This document shows positions 26,654 to 35,179 of a stretch of 64,000 nucleotides of DNA, piece by piece (position 1 is the first letter of the stretch; each line of letters starts with the position of its first letter). A program made the translations under genes and the position numbers. This stretch comes from Rhizobiaceae bacterium (GTDB taxonomy: Bacteria > Pseudomonadota > Alphaproteobacteria > Rhizobiales > Rhizobiaceae): the NCBI GenBank assembly GCA_029233925.1, contig JARGOX010000024.1, forward strand, positions 1 to 64,000. Reading direction: 5' to 3'. The notes under the pieces were generated by a model. That model had not been told where the DNA came from, searched no databases, and saw nothing but the letters and a program-made list of their open reading frames with translations.

Positions 26654-27535
26654 CTAGCGAAACTGTTCTCGGTTCTGCTCGGTTTGCTCTGCGATAAAGT
26701 CAACGACAGCCTTTATGCGGCGAATGTTGCGCAGGTTTTCGTGGTAGACAATCCAGTAGGTACGATCGACCTGCTTGTGCGGCAAAATGGGCACCAGGTC
26801 TTCATGCGGGCGGGCAAGAAACTTGTGCAATATGCCGATGCCGGCCCCGGCGCGAACGGCTTCCACCTGGCCCAGCACCGCCGATATCTCGAAATCCGAT
26901 TGCCAGTTGCGCACGAAGTCAGAGCGATAATGCAGCCGCGGTGAAATGATCAGGTCCTCGACATAACCGATCAGGCTGTGGGTTTTCAAAGCCTCGTCAC
27001 TGTCGGGCGTACCGTTGAGTGCCAGATAGGCTTTTGAAGCGTAAAGCCCCAGCGCATAGTCGACCAGTTTGCGGGTGATCAGTCGGCCCACATCGGGGCG
27101 TTCGACCGTGATCAGAATGTCGGCTTCGCGCCGCGACAGCGAAAAACTCTGGGGAACCGGCACCAATTGTATCTTCAGACCGGGATAGCGTTTGGTCAAT
27201 TCGCCAAGGCGCGGCGCCAGAAATGCAATGCCATAACCATCTGTCGCACCGATGCGCACCGCGCCGGTGACTTCCGTATCCGTCCTGCCGACGGCAGCGC
27301 GTGCCGACAGCATTTCGGATTCCATGCGTTCGGCCGCCTGCAGGAAAGCTTCGCCCTCGGGGGTCAGATCGCAGCCATTGGTGCGCCTGACCAGCAGTTT
27401 GGATTGCAACTCTGTCTCCAGGGCGCTGACCCGCCGCCCGACCGTTGCGTGGTTAAGCCCCAGCCGCCGGGAGGCAGCGAGGATTTGCCCGGCGCGGGCA
27501 ACAGCCAGAAATATGCGAACATCGTCCCAATTCAT
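26654..27535 (-). CDS. LysR family regulator, probably of mmsA
   Basis: A 293-residue LysR regulator with an N-terminal winged helix (MNWDDVRIFLAVARAGQ, then NHATVGRRVSALETEL) and a substrate-binding-like effector domain. Arginine-rich RREADILITVERPD is typical of the subgroup. It diverges from mmsA across 115 bases, so it probably regulates that gene in response to a valine, inositol or propionate catabolite (inference). Confidence 0.87.
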   Translation of the reverse strand: MNWDDVRIFLAVARAGQILAASRRLGLNHATVGRRVSALETELQSKLLVRRTNGCDLTPEGEAFLQAAERMESEMLSARAAVGRTDTEVTGAVRIGATDGYGIAFLAPRLGELTKRYPGLKIQLVPVPQSFSLSRREADILITVERPDVGRLITRKLVDYALGLYASKAYLALNGTPDSDEALKTHSLIGYVEDLIISPRLHYRSDFVRNWQSDFEISAVLGQVEAVRAGAGIGILHKFLARPHEDLVPILPHKQVDRTYWIVYHENLRNIRRIKAVVDFIAEQTEQNREQFR

Positions 27536-27650
27536 GCCAAATCTCCCATGCTCTAGGGGCTATAATCCATGCACAACGGTTGCGATAGCCTGCGCGTTGA
27601 TTTTCAGAAATTAAAGCGCACAATAGGTCAACTCAATCTGGAGGTTTCAA

Positions 27651-29147
27651 ATGCGTGATATTGGACATTTCATCGGCGGCAAGCATGTCGCCGGAACAAG
27701 CGGGCGGACAGCGGATGTGCTGCAGCCCATGGACGGCACAGTGCAGGGCAAGGTGGCTCTTGCCAATGCGGAAGAAATGCGGGCCGCCGTAGAAAACGCC
27801 AAGGCTGCGCAACCGGCCTGGGCAGCGACAAACCCGCAGCGCCGCGCCCGGATCTTCATGAAGTTCCTCGATCTCGTGCATGCCGAATATGATTCACTGG
27901 CCGAATTGCTGGCACGCGAACACGGCAAGACCATTCCCGATGCCAAGGGCGATATTCAGCGCGGCCTGGAAGTCGTCGAATTCTGCATCGGCGCCCCGCA
28001 CCTGATGAAGGGTGAATTCACCGATGGCGCCGGTCCGGGCATCGATGTTTATTCCATGCGCCAGGCGCTCGGCGTTGTTGCAGGAATCACGCCCTTCAAC
28101 TTTCCAGCCATGATCCCCCTGTGGAAAATTGCTCCGGCGCTCGCCGTTGGCAACGCCTATATATTGAAGCCCTCCGAGCGTGATCCTGGCGTGCCGATGC
28201 GCATTGCCGAACTGTTCATCGAGGCCGGTTTGCCTGCAGGTATTTTGAACGTCGTCAATGGCGACAAGGAAGCCGTCGACGCGATCCTCGATGATCCCGA
28301 TGTCAAGGCAATCGGCTTTGTCGGCTCGACACCGATCGCCCATTATATCTACAGCCGCGGCTGTGCGAACGGCAAACGCGTGCAATGTTTCGGTGGCGCC
28401 AAGAACCACATGATCATCATGCCCGACGCCGATATGGATCAGGCCGTTGATGCGCTGATTGGCGCCGGATACGGTTCTGCCGGCGAGCGCTGCATGGCTG
28501 TTTCGGTTGCCGTGCCCGTTGGCAAGCAGACCGCAGACCGCCTGATCGAAGCGCTGGTGCCGCGGGTTGAAAGTCTCAAGGTTGGCCCGTCAACCGATCC
28601 TTCTGCCGATTTCGGGCCCCTGGTGACCCAGCAGGCTCTGGACCGCGTCAAGGGCTATGTGGACCTCGGCATCGAGGAAGGTGCGAACCTTCTGGTTGAT
28701 GGTCGCGATTTCAAGCTTCAGGGCTATGAGAATGGCTACTATATGGGTGGCTGCCTGTTCGACAATGTGACGCCGGATATGCGCATCTACAAGGAAGAGA
28801 TTTTCGGACCGGTTCTGTCCGTTGTGCGTGCCGACAATTATGAAGACGCACTGCGCCTGCCAAGCGAACATGAATACGGCAATGGCGTTGCCATCTTCAC
28901 CCGTGACGGTGACGCGGCCCGTGATTTTGCCTCCCGCGTTCAGGTCGGCATGGTCGGCATCAACGTACCCATTCCCGTACCGATTGCCTATTACACATTC
29001 GGTGGCTGGAAAGGCTCAGGCTTCGGCGATCTCAACCAGCACGGAACAGACGCTTTCCGCTTCTACACAAAGACCAAGACGGTCACATCGCGCTGGCCTT
29101 CCGGTGTGAAAGACGGCGCGGAATTTGTCATCCCGACCATGGGCTGA
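27651..29147 (+). CDS. mmsA: CoA-acylating methylmalonate-semialdehyde dehydrogenase
   Basis: A 498-residue aldehyde dehydrogenase of the CoA-dependent MMSDH group. It oxidises methylmalonate (or malonate) semialdehyde to propionyl- (or acetyl-) CoA in valine, thymine or inositol breakdown. The catalytic cysteine is in GSAGERCMAVSVAV. The MMSDH-specific pattern GVVAGITPFNFPAMIPLWK and ELNP-less GGAKNHMIIMPDAD are present; the absence of the usual general-base glutamate is normal here. GGAGG precedes the start. A strong terminator follows the stop. Confidence 0.92.
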   Translation: MRDIGHFIGGKHVAGTSGRTADVLQPMDGTVQGKVALANAEEMRAAVENAKAAQPAWAATNPQRRARIFMKFLDLVHAEYDSLAELLAREHGKTIPDAKGDIQRGLEVVEFCIGAPHLMKGEFTDGAGPGIDVYSMRQALGVVAGITPFNFPAMIPLWKIAPALAVGNAYILKPSERDPGVPMRIAELFIEAGLPAGILNVVNGDKEAVDAILDDPDVKAIGFVGSTPIAHYIYSRGCANGKRVQCFGGAKNHMIIMPDADMDQAVDALIGAGYGSAGERCMAVSVAVPVGKQTADRLIEALVPRVESLKVGPSTDPSADFGPLVTQQALDRVKGYVDLGIEEGANLLVDGRDFKLQGYENGYYMGGCLFDNVTPDMRIYKEEIFGPVLSVVRADNYEDALRLPSEHEYGNGVAIFTRDGDAARDFASRVQVGMVGINVPIPVPIAYYTFGGWKGSGFGDLNQHGTDAFRFYTKTKTVTSRWPSGVKDGAEFVIPTMG

Positions 29148-29178
29148 TCAACGTCTGCAGATGCAATGGAATTCTCAG

Positions 29179-29204
29179 CGCCCGCCTTTTTGGCGGGCGT
29201 TTTG
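29179..29204 (+). terminator. Rho-independent terminator of mmsA
   Basis: CGCCCGCC (29179-29186), five T bases, GGCGGGCG (29192-29199) and then TTTT form a perfect 8-bp GC stem with a T-tract. It lies about 30 bases after the mmsA stop. Confidence 0.85.
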
Positions 29205-29342
29205 GTTTGGGGCAGGACAGGTGTGGCGCCGCTGCGATGGTGCGGCACTTTTTGAGACCATGCGGCAACGTTTAAATGCGGCCTCAGGCAGATCAGCACA
29301 TCACTGAAACCGTCATCATCTCATGTCTCTATGGCCGGGTCG

Positions 29343-30233
29343 CTATGGCCGGGCAAGTTCGCTGGCCAGCATGTCAAAAACCACGCGGATGCGTCTGCTT
29401 GTATTCAGCTCGCGGTGGGCGACCAGCCATATGGGAAACATCAAGGGTTCAAGCGACGGAAGAACCTGGCGAACAAGCGGTTCCGCATCGCCGATATGGG
29501 CATCCAGAATGCCAATGCCGAGCCCCTGTTTCACCAGTTCCCACATGACCAGATAGTTCTCCGTCATGATCGGAAAATTGTCTTTGGTCAGGTTCAGGCC
29601 GAGTGCATTCAGACCATTCATGAATAGGTCGCCGCTGCTGATGCTGATGAAGTCAGCATGCCGCAGGTCATAGGGAAGCTTCGGATTGCCGATGCGCTCG
29701 AGATAGGCGGGCGTGGCATAGAGCCGGGCTGGAACGTCCCGGATCTTTTTGGCGACGAGATCAGGCTCGCTGGGGCGGAAATTGCGGATCGCAATGTCGG
29801 CCTCGCGTCGCCGCAGATCGCTTGTCGCATGGGATGCGACGATTTCGATGGTGATCCCGGGCTGCGCCGCACGTAATTTGGCGATGATCGGTGGCAACAG
29901 ATGCGCTGCATAGACCTCGCTGGCGGAAATGCATATGTTGCCCTCGATGGATTGTGACTGACCGAATGCCGTCAGCGAAACGCGGTTTGCAGCTTCTCCC
30001 ATGGCGCGCACGTGGTCCAGAAGCTCCAGACCGCCGGATGTCAGGACAAGCCCGCGCCCCACCCGCTGGAAAAGCACGATGCCCAGTTCCTGCTCAAGGG
30101 CATCAACCTGGCGGCCAAGTGTGGGTTGGGTCATGCAAAGCGCCCGTGCCGCTGCCGAAAGAGAGCCCTCTTCTGCAGTGACGAGAAAGGCTCTGGCTCT
30201 GTTCCAGTCGAATTTTGCTGCTTTCCAATCCAT
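29343..30233 (-). CDS. LysR family transcriptional regulator
   Basis: A 296-residue LysR regulator. The helix-turn-helix reads FLVTAEEGSLSAAARALCMT and PTLGRQVDALEQEL. The effector domain follows (SIEGNICISASEVYAAHLLPPI). I start at ATG 30233 (MDWKAAKFDW), with in-frame alternatives at 30245 and further upstream; no clear ribosome-binding site decides. It diverges from the reductase gene at 30334 and probably controls it. Confidence 0.86.
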   Translation of the reverse strand: MDWKAAKFDWNRARAFLVTAEEGSLSAAARALCMTQPTLGRQVDALEQELGIVLFQRVGRGLVLTSGGLELLDHVRAMGEAANRVSLTAFGQSQSIEGNICISASEVYAAHLLPPIIAKLRAAQPGITIEIVASHATSDLRRREADIAIRNFRPSEPDLVAKKIRDVPARLYATPAYLERIGNPKLPYDLRHADFISISSGDLFMNGLNALGLNLTKDNFPIMTENYLVMWELVKQGLGIGILDAHIGDAEPLVRQVLPSLEPLMFPIWLVAHRELNTSRRIRVVFDMLASELARP

Positions 30234-30333
30234 ACAAAATTGCATAACACGATTACGAAATTGGTCAATTCCATTTGCAAATAGGCATAGGTATATTCCG
30301 GGCAACCGCAGCAAAGAAACATTGGAAGCGAAA

Positions 30334-31308
30334 ATGAAAGCCATCACCTATGACACCTACGGCCCACCGGATGTCTTGAAATCAGTGGAACTGGAAAAGC
30401 CGACGCCTGCAGACAATGAAGTTCTGGTGAAAATCCAGGCAACCAGTGTGACAACGGGCGATTACCGGGCAAGAAGCCTCGACATGCCCGCCGGTTTCGG
30501 GCTGATCGGCAGACTGGTCTTCGGTGTCTTTGGCCCGAGGCACAAGGTTCTGGGCACGGAATTTGCCGGTGAAATCGTCGCCATCGGCAAAGCCGTCAAA
30601 CAATTCAATATTGGCGATGCGATCTTTGCCTATCCCGGCGCCGCCTTGGGGGGCTATGCGCAATATGCGGTTCTGGCTGAGGACAAGGCCATTGCGCGCA
30701 AGCCGGCGAATCTGACCAGTCAGGAAGCCGTCGCTCTTTCCTTTGGAGGTGCAACGGCGTTGAATTTCCTGCGCGACAAGGCAGGAATTAAACCCGGTGA
30801 CAAGGTCCTGATCAACGGCGCGTCTGGCGGCGTCGGCACGGCTGCCGTACAATTGGCAAAACACTTTGGCGCCGAGGTGACAGGGGTCTGCAGTACGACC
30901 AATCTGGATCTGGTGCGCTCCATCGGCGCCGATATCGTGGTGGATTACACAAGCGAGGATTTTTCCCGCAATGGTCAGAGCTACGACATCATTCTTGATA
31001 CGACAGGCACCTTGTCCTACGCAGGCGCGGAAAAAAGCCTGAAGACAAATGGTCGGTTTTTGATGGTTGCAGGCAGCCTTGGGCAAATGCTGAAAATGAT
31101 CTTTGCTCGAAAAAAGGACGGCAAAAAGGGTATTGCCGGCTATGCACCTGAACTGGCGGAGGAGTTGCGGTTTCTGGCCCATCTCGCCGAGACCGGTGCT
31201 TACAGGCCGGTGATTGACCGCTGTTATCCCATGGACAAGATCGTCGAGGCCCATGCCTATGTGGATACGGGCCGCAAAAGGGGAAATGTCGTCATCGCGG
31301 TGGATTGA
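30334..31308 (+). CDS. NAD(P)-dependent medium-chain alcohol dehydrogenase/quinone reductase-like protein
   Basis: A 324-residue MDR protein. It begins MKAITYDTYGPPDVLK and has the GroES-like half with VLGTEFAGEIVAIGK and the cofactor motif LINGASGGVGTAAVQLAKHFG. No structural or catalytic zinc ligands are visible, so it belongs to the zeta-crystallin/quinone reductase side. I start at ATG 30334, since sequence upstream in frame lies inside the LysR promoter. It diverges from the LysR gene. Likely substrates are quinones, enones or similar electrophiles. Confidence 0.85.
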   Translation: MKAITYDTYGPPDVLKSVELEKPTPADNEVLVKIQATSVTTGDYRARSLDMPAGFGLIGRLVFGVFGPRHKVLGTEFAGEIVAIGKAVKQFNIGDAIFAYPGAALGGYAQYAVLAEDKAIARKPANLTSQEAVALSFGGATALNFLRDKAGIKPGDKVLINGASGGVGTAAVQLAKHFGAEVTGVCSTTNLDLVRSIGADIVVDYTSEDFSRNGQSYDIILDTTGTLSYAGAEKSLKTNGRFLMVAGSLGQMLKMIFARKKDGKKGIAGYAPELAEELRFLAHLAETGAYRPVIDRCYPMDKIVEAHAYVDTGRKRGNVVIAVD

Positions 31309-31328
31309 AGCCGATCGAGATTGACCTT

Positions 31329-32783
31329 TCAGTACCGCCACAGGGCCGGGCTGAACATCACCAGCACGGCAAAAATTTCCAGCCGGCCGAGCAACATCAA
31401 GGCAGCCATTACCCATTTTGCGCCATCGGTCAGATTGGTAAATGTGCCGGCCGGTCCGATCTCTTCCGTCATGCCCGGGCCGACATTGCTCAGGGCAGTC
31501 AGTGTCGCCGAGAAACCGCCGAACAGGTCCATGCCCGCCAGGGTGAGGGCGACTGTGCCAACCCCGATCAGGAAAAAATAGGCGGTGAAAAACAACAGGG
31601 TAACAATCTGTATGCGTTCGGGAACGCTGACCATGCCGGTGCGCACATTTTTGACCGCATTCGGATAGATGAACAGATCCAGTGCGCGGCGTATCATCTT
31701 GTAGCCGATGATCCAGCGGTAGGCCTTGATCCCGCCTGAAGTAGAGCCCGAACAGCCGCCGACAACCGTGGCGAGCATCACCAGCGACATGGCAAATCCG
31801 CCCCATTGAATATAGTCGGTATTGGCATAACCGGTCGTTGTCACCAGTGAGACAATGGTAAAGACGGCCTTGGTGAAACCCTCCTGGATATCAACAATGC
31901 CGGCCAGATCAACCTGAATGGCCATGGCGAGCGCAAGCACGGTGACCATCGCCAGCATGACGGGCACCTGATGGTCGGCAAATATATTGAAGCGCCCCTT
32001 CAGGCCGATGAGAATGAGCGTGGTGAACGGCATGGCCCCAAGCAGCATGAAGACAATGCCGATCCATTGTATCGATTGCTGTTGGAAAAATCCGAACGAC
32101 GCATCATGGGTGGAAAAGCCGCCGGTCGATACGGTCGTCATGGAATGATTGAAAGCATCAAACCCCGACATGCCGGCAACGAAATACAAAACAGCGCACA
32201 GCAAGGTCAAAGCCACATAGATCAGCAGCATGTTGAAGGCATAGGTGGAAAAACGCGCAAAGGGGCGCTCGTTGCGATCCGATGATTCCACCCGGAAAAC
32301 GCCCGACCCGCTGACCTTGAGGAAGGGCAGTATGAACAGGCCAAGGGCGATCACGCCAAAGCCGCCAACCCATTGCAGGATGGATCGCCACAGCAGCAGG
32401 CCCGGCGGCATTGTATCCAGTCCGGTCAGCACGGTTGCCCCGGTGGTGGTAATGCCCGACATGGATTCAAAAAATGCGTCGGCAAACGACATTTGCATGG
32501 TTGATTCCATGAAGGGCACGGAACCGACCAGTGCGAAGGTCAGCCAGAGCATGTTGACCAGAAGAAAAGTGAACCGGGTCGAATTGGTGGGTTGACTGCC
32601 GCGGGAGGCAACGGCCACCAGAGCGGAAATTGTGCCAATCAACAGCGCGGACAGGCCGAAGACCTTCCAGTCCGGATTGTTCATTGCAAAGTCCACTGCC
32701 GATGGAATCAACATGGCGGCGGCAAGATAGAAGGCAAATATGGCGCAGATATTCAGACTCGCACGAACGATTCCGGCGTTCAT
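31329..32783 (-). CDS. trkH: TrkH family potassium uptake protein
   Basis: A 484-residue membrane protein with about ten helices. The four selectivity-filter loops can be found: TTTGATVLTGLD, TVSTGGFSTHDAS, GCSGSTSGGIKAYR and LSNVGPGMTEEIG. It is the pore subunit of a Trk-type K+ uptake system; the cytoplasmic TrkA gate is not in this window. It converges on the reductase gene with a 20-base gap. Confidence 0.9.
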   Translation of the reverse strand: MNAGIVRASLNICAIFAFYLAAAMLIPSAVDFAMNNPDWKVFGLSALLIGTISALVAVASRGSQPTNSTRFTFLLVNMLWLTFALVGSVPFMESTMQMSFADAFFESMSGITTTGATVLTGLDTMPPGLLLWRSILQWVGGFGVIALGLFILPFLKVSGSGVFRVESSDRNERPFARFSTYAFNMLLIYVALTLLCAVLYFVAGMSGFDAFNHSMTTVSTGGFSTHDASFGFFQQQSIQWIGIVFMLLGAMPFTTLILIGLKGRFNIFADHQVPVMLAMVTVLALAMAIQVDLAGIVDIQEGFTKAVFTIVSLVTTTGYANTDYIQWGGFAMSLVMLATVVGGCSGSTSGGIKAYRWIIGYKMIRRALDLFIYPNAVKNVRTGMVSVPERIQIVTLLFFTAYFFLIGVGTVALTLAGMDLFGGFSATLTALSNVGPGMTEEIGPAGTFTNLTDGAKWVMAALMLLGRLEIFAVLVMFSPALWRY

Positions 32784-33235
32784 GCCGAGTGGCTCTCGTC
32801 AAAACAATCTGCACGCTGCCAAACAAAGGCAAAGCAGCAATGGCATGTCAAATGGTGCGGCACGTGTATCCTGCGCATGACTGCACTTTCCCGCAGGAGA
32901 ATGTGCAATTGATTTTACCAGGCATATGTTCTCTTTGACACATGGTGTGCATCTTCCGACCATAGAGCAAGACCTGCTCCAGGGTCGCGATGGGTATCAT
33001 CGGTGCAAGAGCCCTACTGGATTGCAATGCCGAAATCAATATTCTTGTCATTCATCAAAGTGCACAGATGACTATCCGGCCAGTGTGGCCGGATCACTTT
33101 TAACGCGCGCTATGGCAGAAGAGAGTCTGTCCTTGCGCAATGGCGGGTATGATCTTCCCGAAGTCTGCGAAGAAGACAGCTCCTTTGAAGAAGACAGCTC
33201 CTTTGAAGAAGACTGGCCCCTTGATGAAGTCTGGC
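32784..33235. other. Intergenic region with a small tandem repeat
   Basis: I see no supported gene in these 452 bases. The left half must hold the trkH promoter. The right end, next to the 3' end of the peroxiredoxin-like gene, carries an 18-bp tandem repeat (separate entry). Confidence 0.45.
33169..33222. repeat. Three-copy 18-bp tandem repeat
   Basis: GAAGAAGACAGCTCCTTT occurs at 33169-33186 and again exactly at 33187-33204; a diverged third copy runs 33205-33222. The repeat lies just downstream of the peroxiredoxin-like gene stop. On the plus strand it would read as EEDSSF units, but that frame has no credible start or domain, so I treat it as non-coding. Confidence 0.7.
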
Positions 33236-33772
33236 CTATACGGCGCCGGTATATTCACCACGGGCCGGATAGTTTTTGTCAATGGCAAAATCCAGTGCGC
33301 CGACAAGTTCCGAAAAATGCGGTCGCACAAATGGCATTGTCTGTACGGACGCATAATAGAGAGTCTGTTGCGGCGTGACCATGAACAGGCCGGGTTCCGA
33401 GAAAAGCGCAGGCTCTTCTATGCCGATGGAGGTTTTGCCGCGCGAGGTGGAAATGTAGAGACCCCATTCGCGGGCTTTGGCAAGCGGCAGATCATAGGCA
33501 AAACGCAGCGTATCGGCGCCTATCTTGTCGGCCATGGCGCGGGTGCGCTCCTCACCATCGGAACTGATGGCGATTGTGTTCGCTCCGCGCGCAGTGAAAT
33601 CGGAGACGCGTTTCTGGAATTCAGTCAGATAGGTTGCGCACAGGGGGCAATGCAGGCCGCGGTAGAAGCAGATGATGGTGCCGTGTTCGGATTTGTCTTT
33701 GGACAGATCAAAGGTGCCGTGATCAAGTGTTGGCAAGATCAGGTCGGGCGTTTTCTGGCGGGGTATCAGCAT
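33236..33772 (-). CDS. Peroxiredoxin-like (AhpC/TSA) family protein
   Basis: A 178-residue redoxin-fold protein. The active-site stretch FYRGLHCPLCATYLTEF holds a CxxC pair in the position of thioredoxin-like peroxiredoxins. The fold is otherwise complete (NTIAISSDGEERTRAMADKI; LFMVTPQQTLYYASVQ). It probably reduces peroxides or disulfides in the cytoplasm. It diverges from an AraC regulator with 86 bases between the starts, so the two likely form a regulator-target pair. Confidence 0.83.
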   Translation of the reverse strand: MLIPRQKTPDLILPTLDHGTFDLSKDKSEHGTIICFYRGLHCPLCATYLTEFQKRVSDFTARGANTIAISSDGEERTRAMADKIGADTLRFAYDLPLAKAREWGLYISTSRGKTSIGIEEPALFSEPGLFMVTPQQTLYYASVQTMPFVRPHFSELVGALDFAIDKNYPARGEYTGAV

Positions 33773-33819
33773 GGAATCTCTTTCATAAATTGGGTTGCCT
33801 CAGCACAATACCGATATTA

Positions 33820-33848
33820 CTGTCTGTCAAACCCTGAAAATCAGACAG
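33820..33848. promoter_or_regulatory. Inverted repeat in the AraC/peroxiredoxin divergent promoter
   Basis: CTGTCTG (33820-33826) and CAGACAG (33842-33848) are perfect inverted copies 15 bases apart, within the short gap between the two divergent starts. GACAGAC recurs just inside the AraC gene. This is a candidate operator for the AraC protein; the spacing is inferred only. Confidence 0.45.
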
Positions 33849-33858
33849 AAAATCCTGA

Positions 33859-34590
33859 ATGTACAAGATTGACAGACTGACGACGCTGATGGACCGGTTC
33901 AGCCTGAGCGTGAAAATGGCACCTTTGAACGTGGCAACGCTGGTGGTTTTGTCCGGTGTCGACGGAAAACCGGGCCGGTTGCGTTTTCGCACCGACTCCG
34001 CCGGGTTCGATATTCCCTCCTCCAACATTGTGTTTGCCGCAGCGGTCGATTGGGGCGGGCAATCCAATCCGCTGATTGCCGCTCTGCCCGATGTGGTTGA
34101 GCTTGACCTGTGTCAGGATGAGGAAACGGTTGCCCTGATTGGTTTGATGCAGTCGGAACTCGCCGCCCAACGCTGTGGCGGCGGCTCGGTGATCAACCGG
34201 CTTGGCGAGGTTCTGATTGTCAGGATGCTGCGCTCGCAGATCGAACTCGGATCGACCCGTCCGGGATTATTGGCCGGACTTTCGGATGTGCGCCTCAGCC
34301 GTGCCATTGTGGCCGTTCATGAGCAACCGGGACGAAACTGGTGCAATGAGGATCTGGCGCAGATTGCCGGCATGTCGCGCAGCCGGTTTGCCGAATTGTT
34401 TCAGGCGACCGTCGGAGAGCCACCCGTGGCCTATTTGCGCCGCTGGCGCCTGATCCTTGCCCGGCAGGATGTGACCTGGGGTGACCGTGTGGATCACATC
34501 GCCCGCCGCTATGGCTATACGTCGCCGGAGGGGTTCTCACGCGCCTTCAAACGGCACTATGGGAAAAATCCCATCTCGCTTCGTGCGTGA
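33859..34590 (+). CDS. AraC family regulator with cupin sensor domain
   Basis: A 243-residue regulator with an N-terminal cupin_6-like domain (MDRFSLSVKMAPLNVATLVV) and a C-terminal double helix-turn-helix: NWCNEDLAQIAGMSRSRFAE and then DHIARRYGYTSPEGFSRAFK. Members of this subgroup respond to reactive or electrophilic stress, which fits the divergent peroxiredoxin-like gene. It converges on the acetyltransferase gene with a six-base gap. Confidence 0.86.
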   Translation: MYKIDRLTTLMDRFSLSVKMAPLNVATLVVLSGVDGKPGRLRFRTDSAGFDIPSSNIVFAAAVDWGGQSNPLIAALPDVVELDLCQDEETVALIGLMQSELAAQRCGGGSVINRLGEVLIVRMLRSQIELGSTRPGLLAGLSDVRLSRAIVAVHEQPGRNWCNEDLAQIAGMSRSRFAELFQATVGEPPVAYLRRWRLILARQDVTWGDRVDHIARRYGYTSPEGFSRAFKRHYGKNPISLRA

Positions 34591-34596
34591 GACGGC

Positions 34597-35154
34597 TCAA
34601 TTCGGTTCGATTTGCCTGGCCGGATTACCGACGACAGTCGCACCGGCAACAACATTGCGGGTGACGACACTCCCCGAGCCGACAATGGCATTGTCTCCAA
34701 TGGCAATGCCCGGCAGAATGATCGCACCGCCGCCGATCCAGACGTTTCTGCCGATGGTGACAGGTTTGGCGATCTCCAGGCCGGCAGCTCTTTTCTCCGG
34801 TTCCTTGTGATGCTCGGCGCAATAGATCTGTACTGCCGGACCAAACATGGAAGAATCACCAATGGAAACCCGGGCCGTGTCCAAAATGGTGCAACCGGCA
34901 TTGAAATAGACCTGATTGCCGAGAATGATATTCATGCCATAGGCACAATGGAAGGGCGCTTCCAGATAGACGTCATTGCCCACGGACGCCATCAGCTGTT
35001 TGAGCGCAGGGGCCATATTGCCGCGCTCTTGCGGCGCCATCGTATTGTGTGCGTGAACAGCTTTGCGTGCCCGGTCCCGCAGCGCCTCCAGTTCCGGATC
35101 GATGCAGCTATACCAATGGCCGGCACGCATTTTTTCCAATTCGCTTGAGACCAT
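34597..35154 (-). CDS. Sugar O-acetyltransferase (Maa/NodL type)
   Basis: A 185-residue left-handed beta-helix acetyltransferase. The N-terminal cap reads SELEKMRAGHWYSCIDPEL, the maltose-acetyltransferase signature. Hexapeptide repeats follow (PVTIGRNVWIGGGAIILPG, DNAIVGSGSVVTRNV), and the catalytic histidine is in IYCAEHHKEPE. It transfers acetyl from acetyl-CoA to a sugar hydroxyl. I start at ATG 35154, 25 bases after the pgi stop; the frame open further upstream would overlap pgi. It is probably cotranscribed with pgi. Confidence 0.86.
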   Translation of the reverse strand: MVSSELEKMRAGHWYSCIDPELEALRDRARKAVHAHNTMAPQERGNMAPALKQLMASVGNDVYLEAPFHCAYGMNIILGNQVYFNAGCTILDTARVSIGDSSMFGPAVQIYCAEHHKEPEKRAAGLEIAKPVTIGRNVWIGGGAIILPGIAIGDNAIVGSGSVVTRNVVAGATVVGNPARQIEPN

Positions 35155-35179
35155 TGGCTCTATCCGCACGCGGCAAGCA

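Noticed and set aside
33140-33880. 246-residue plus-strand frame across the peroxiredoxin-like gene
   Set aside because: It reads antisense through the redoxin gene and starts in the tandem repeat; no domain is visible.
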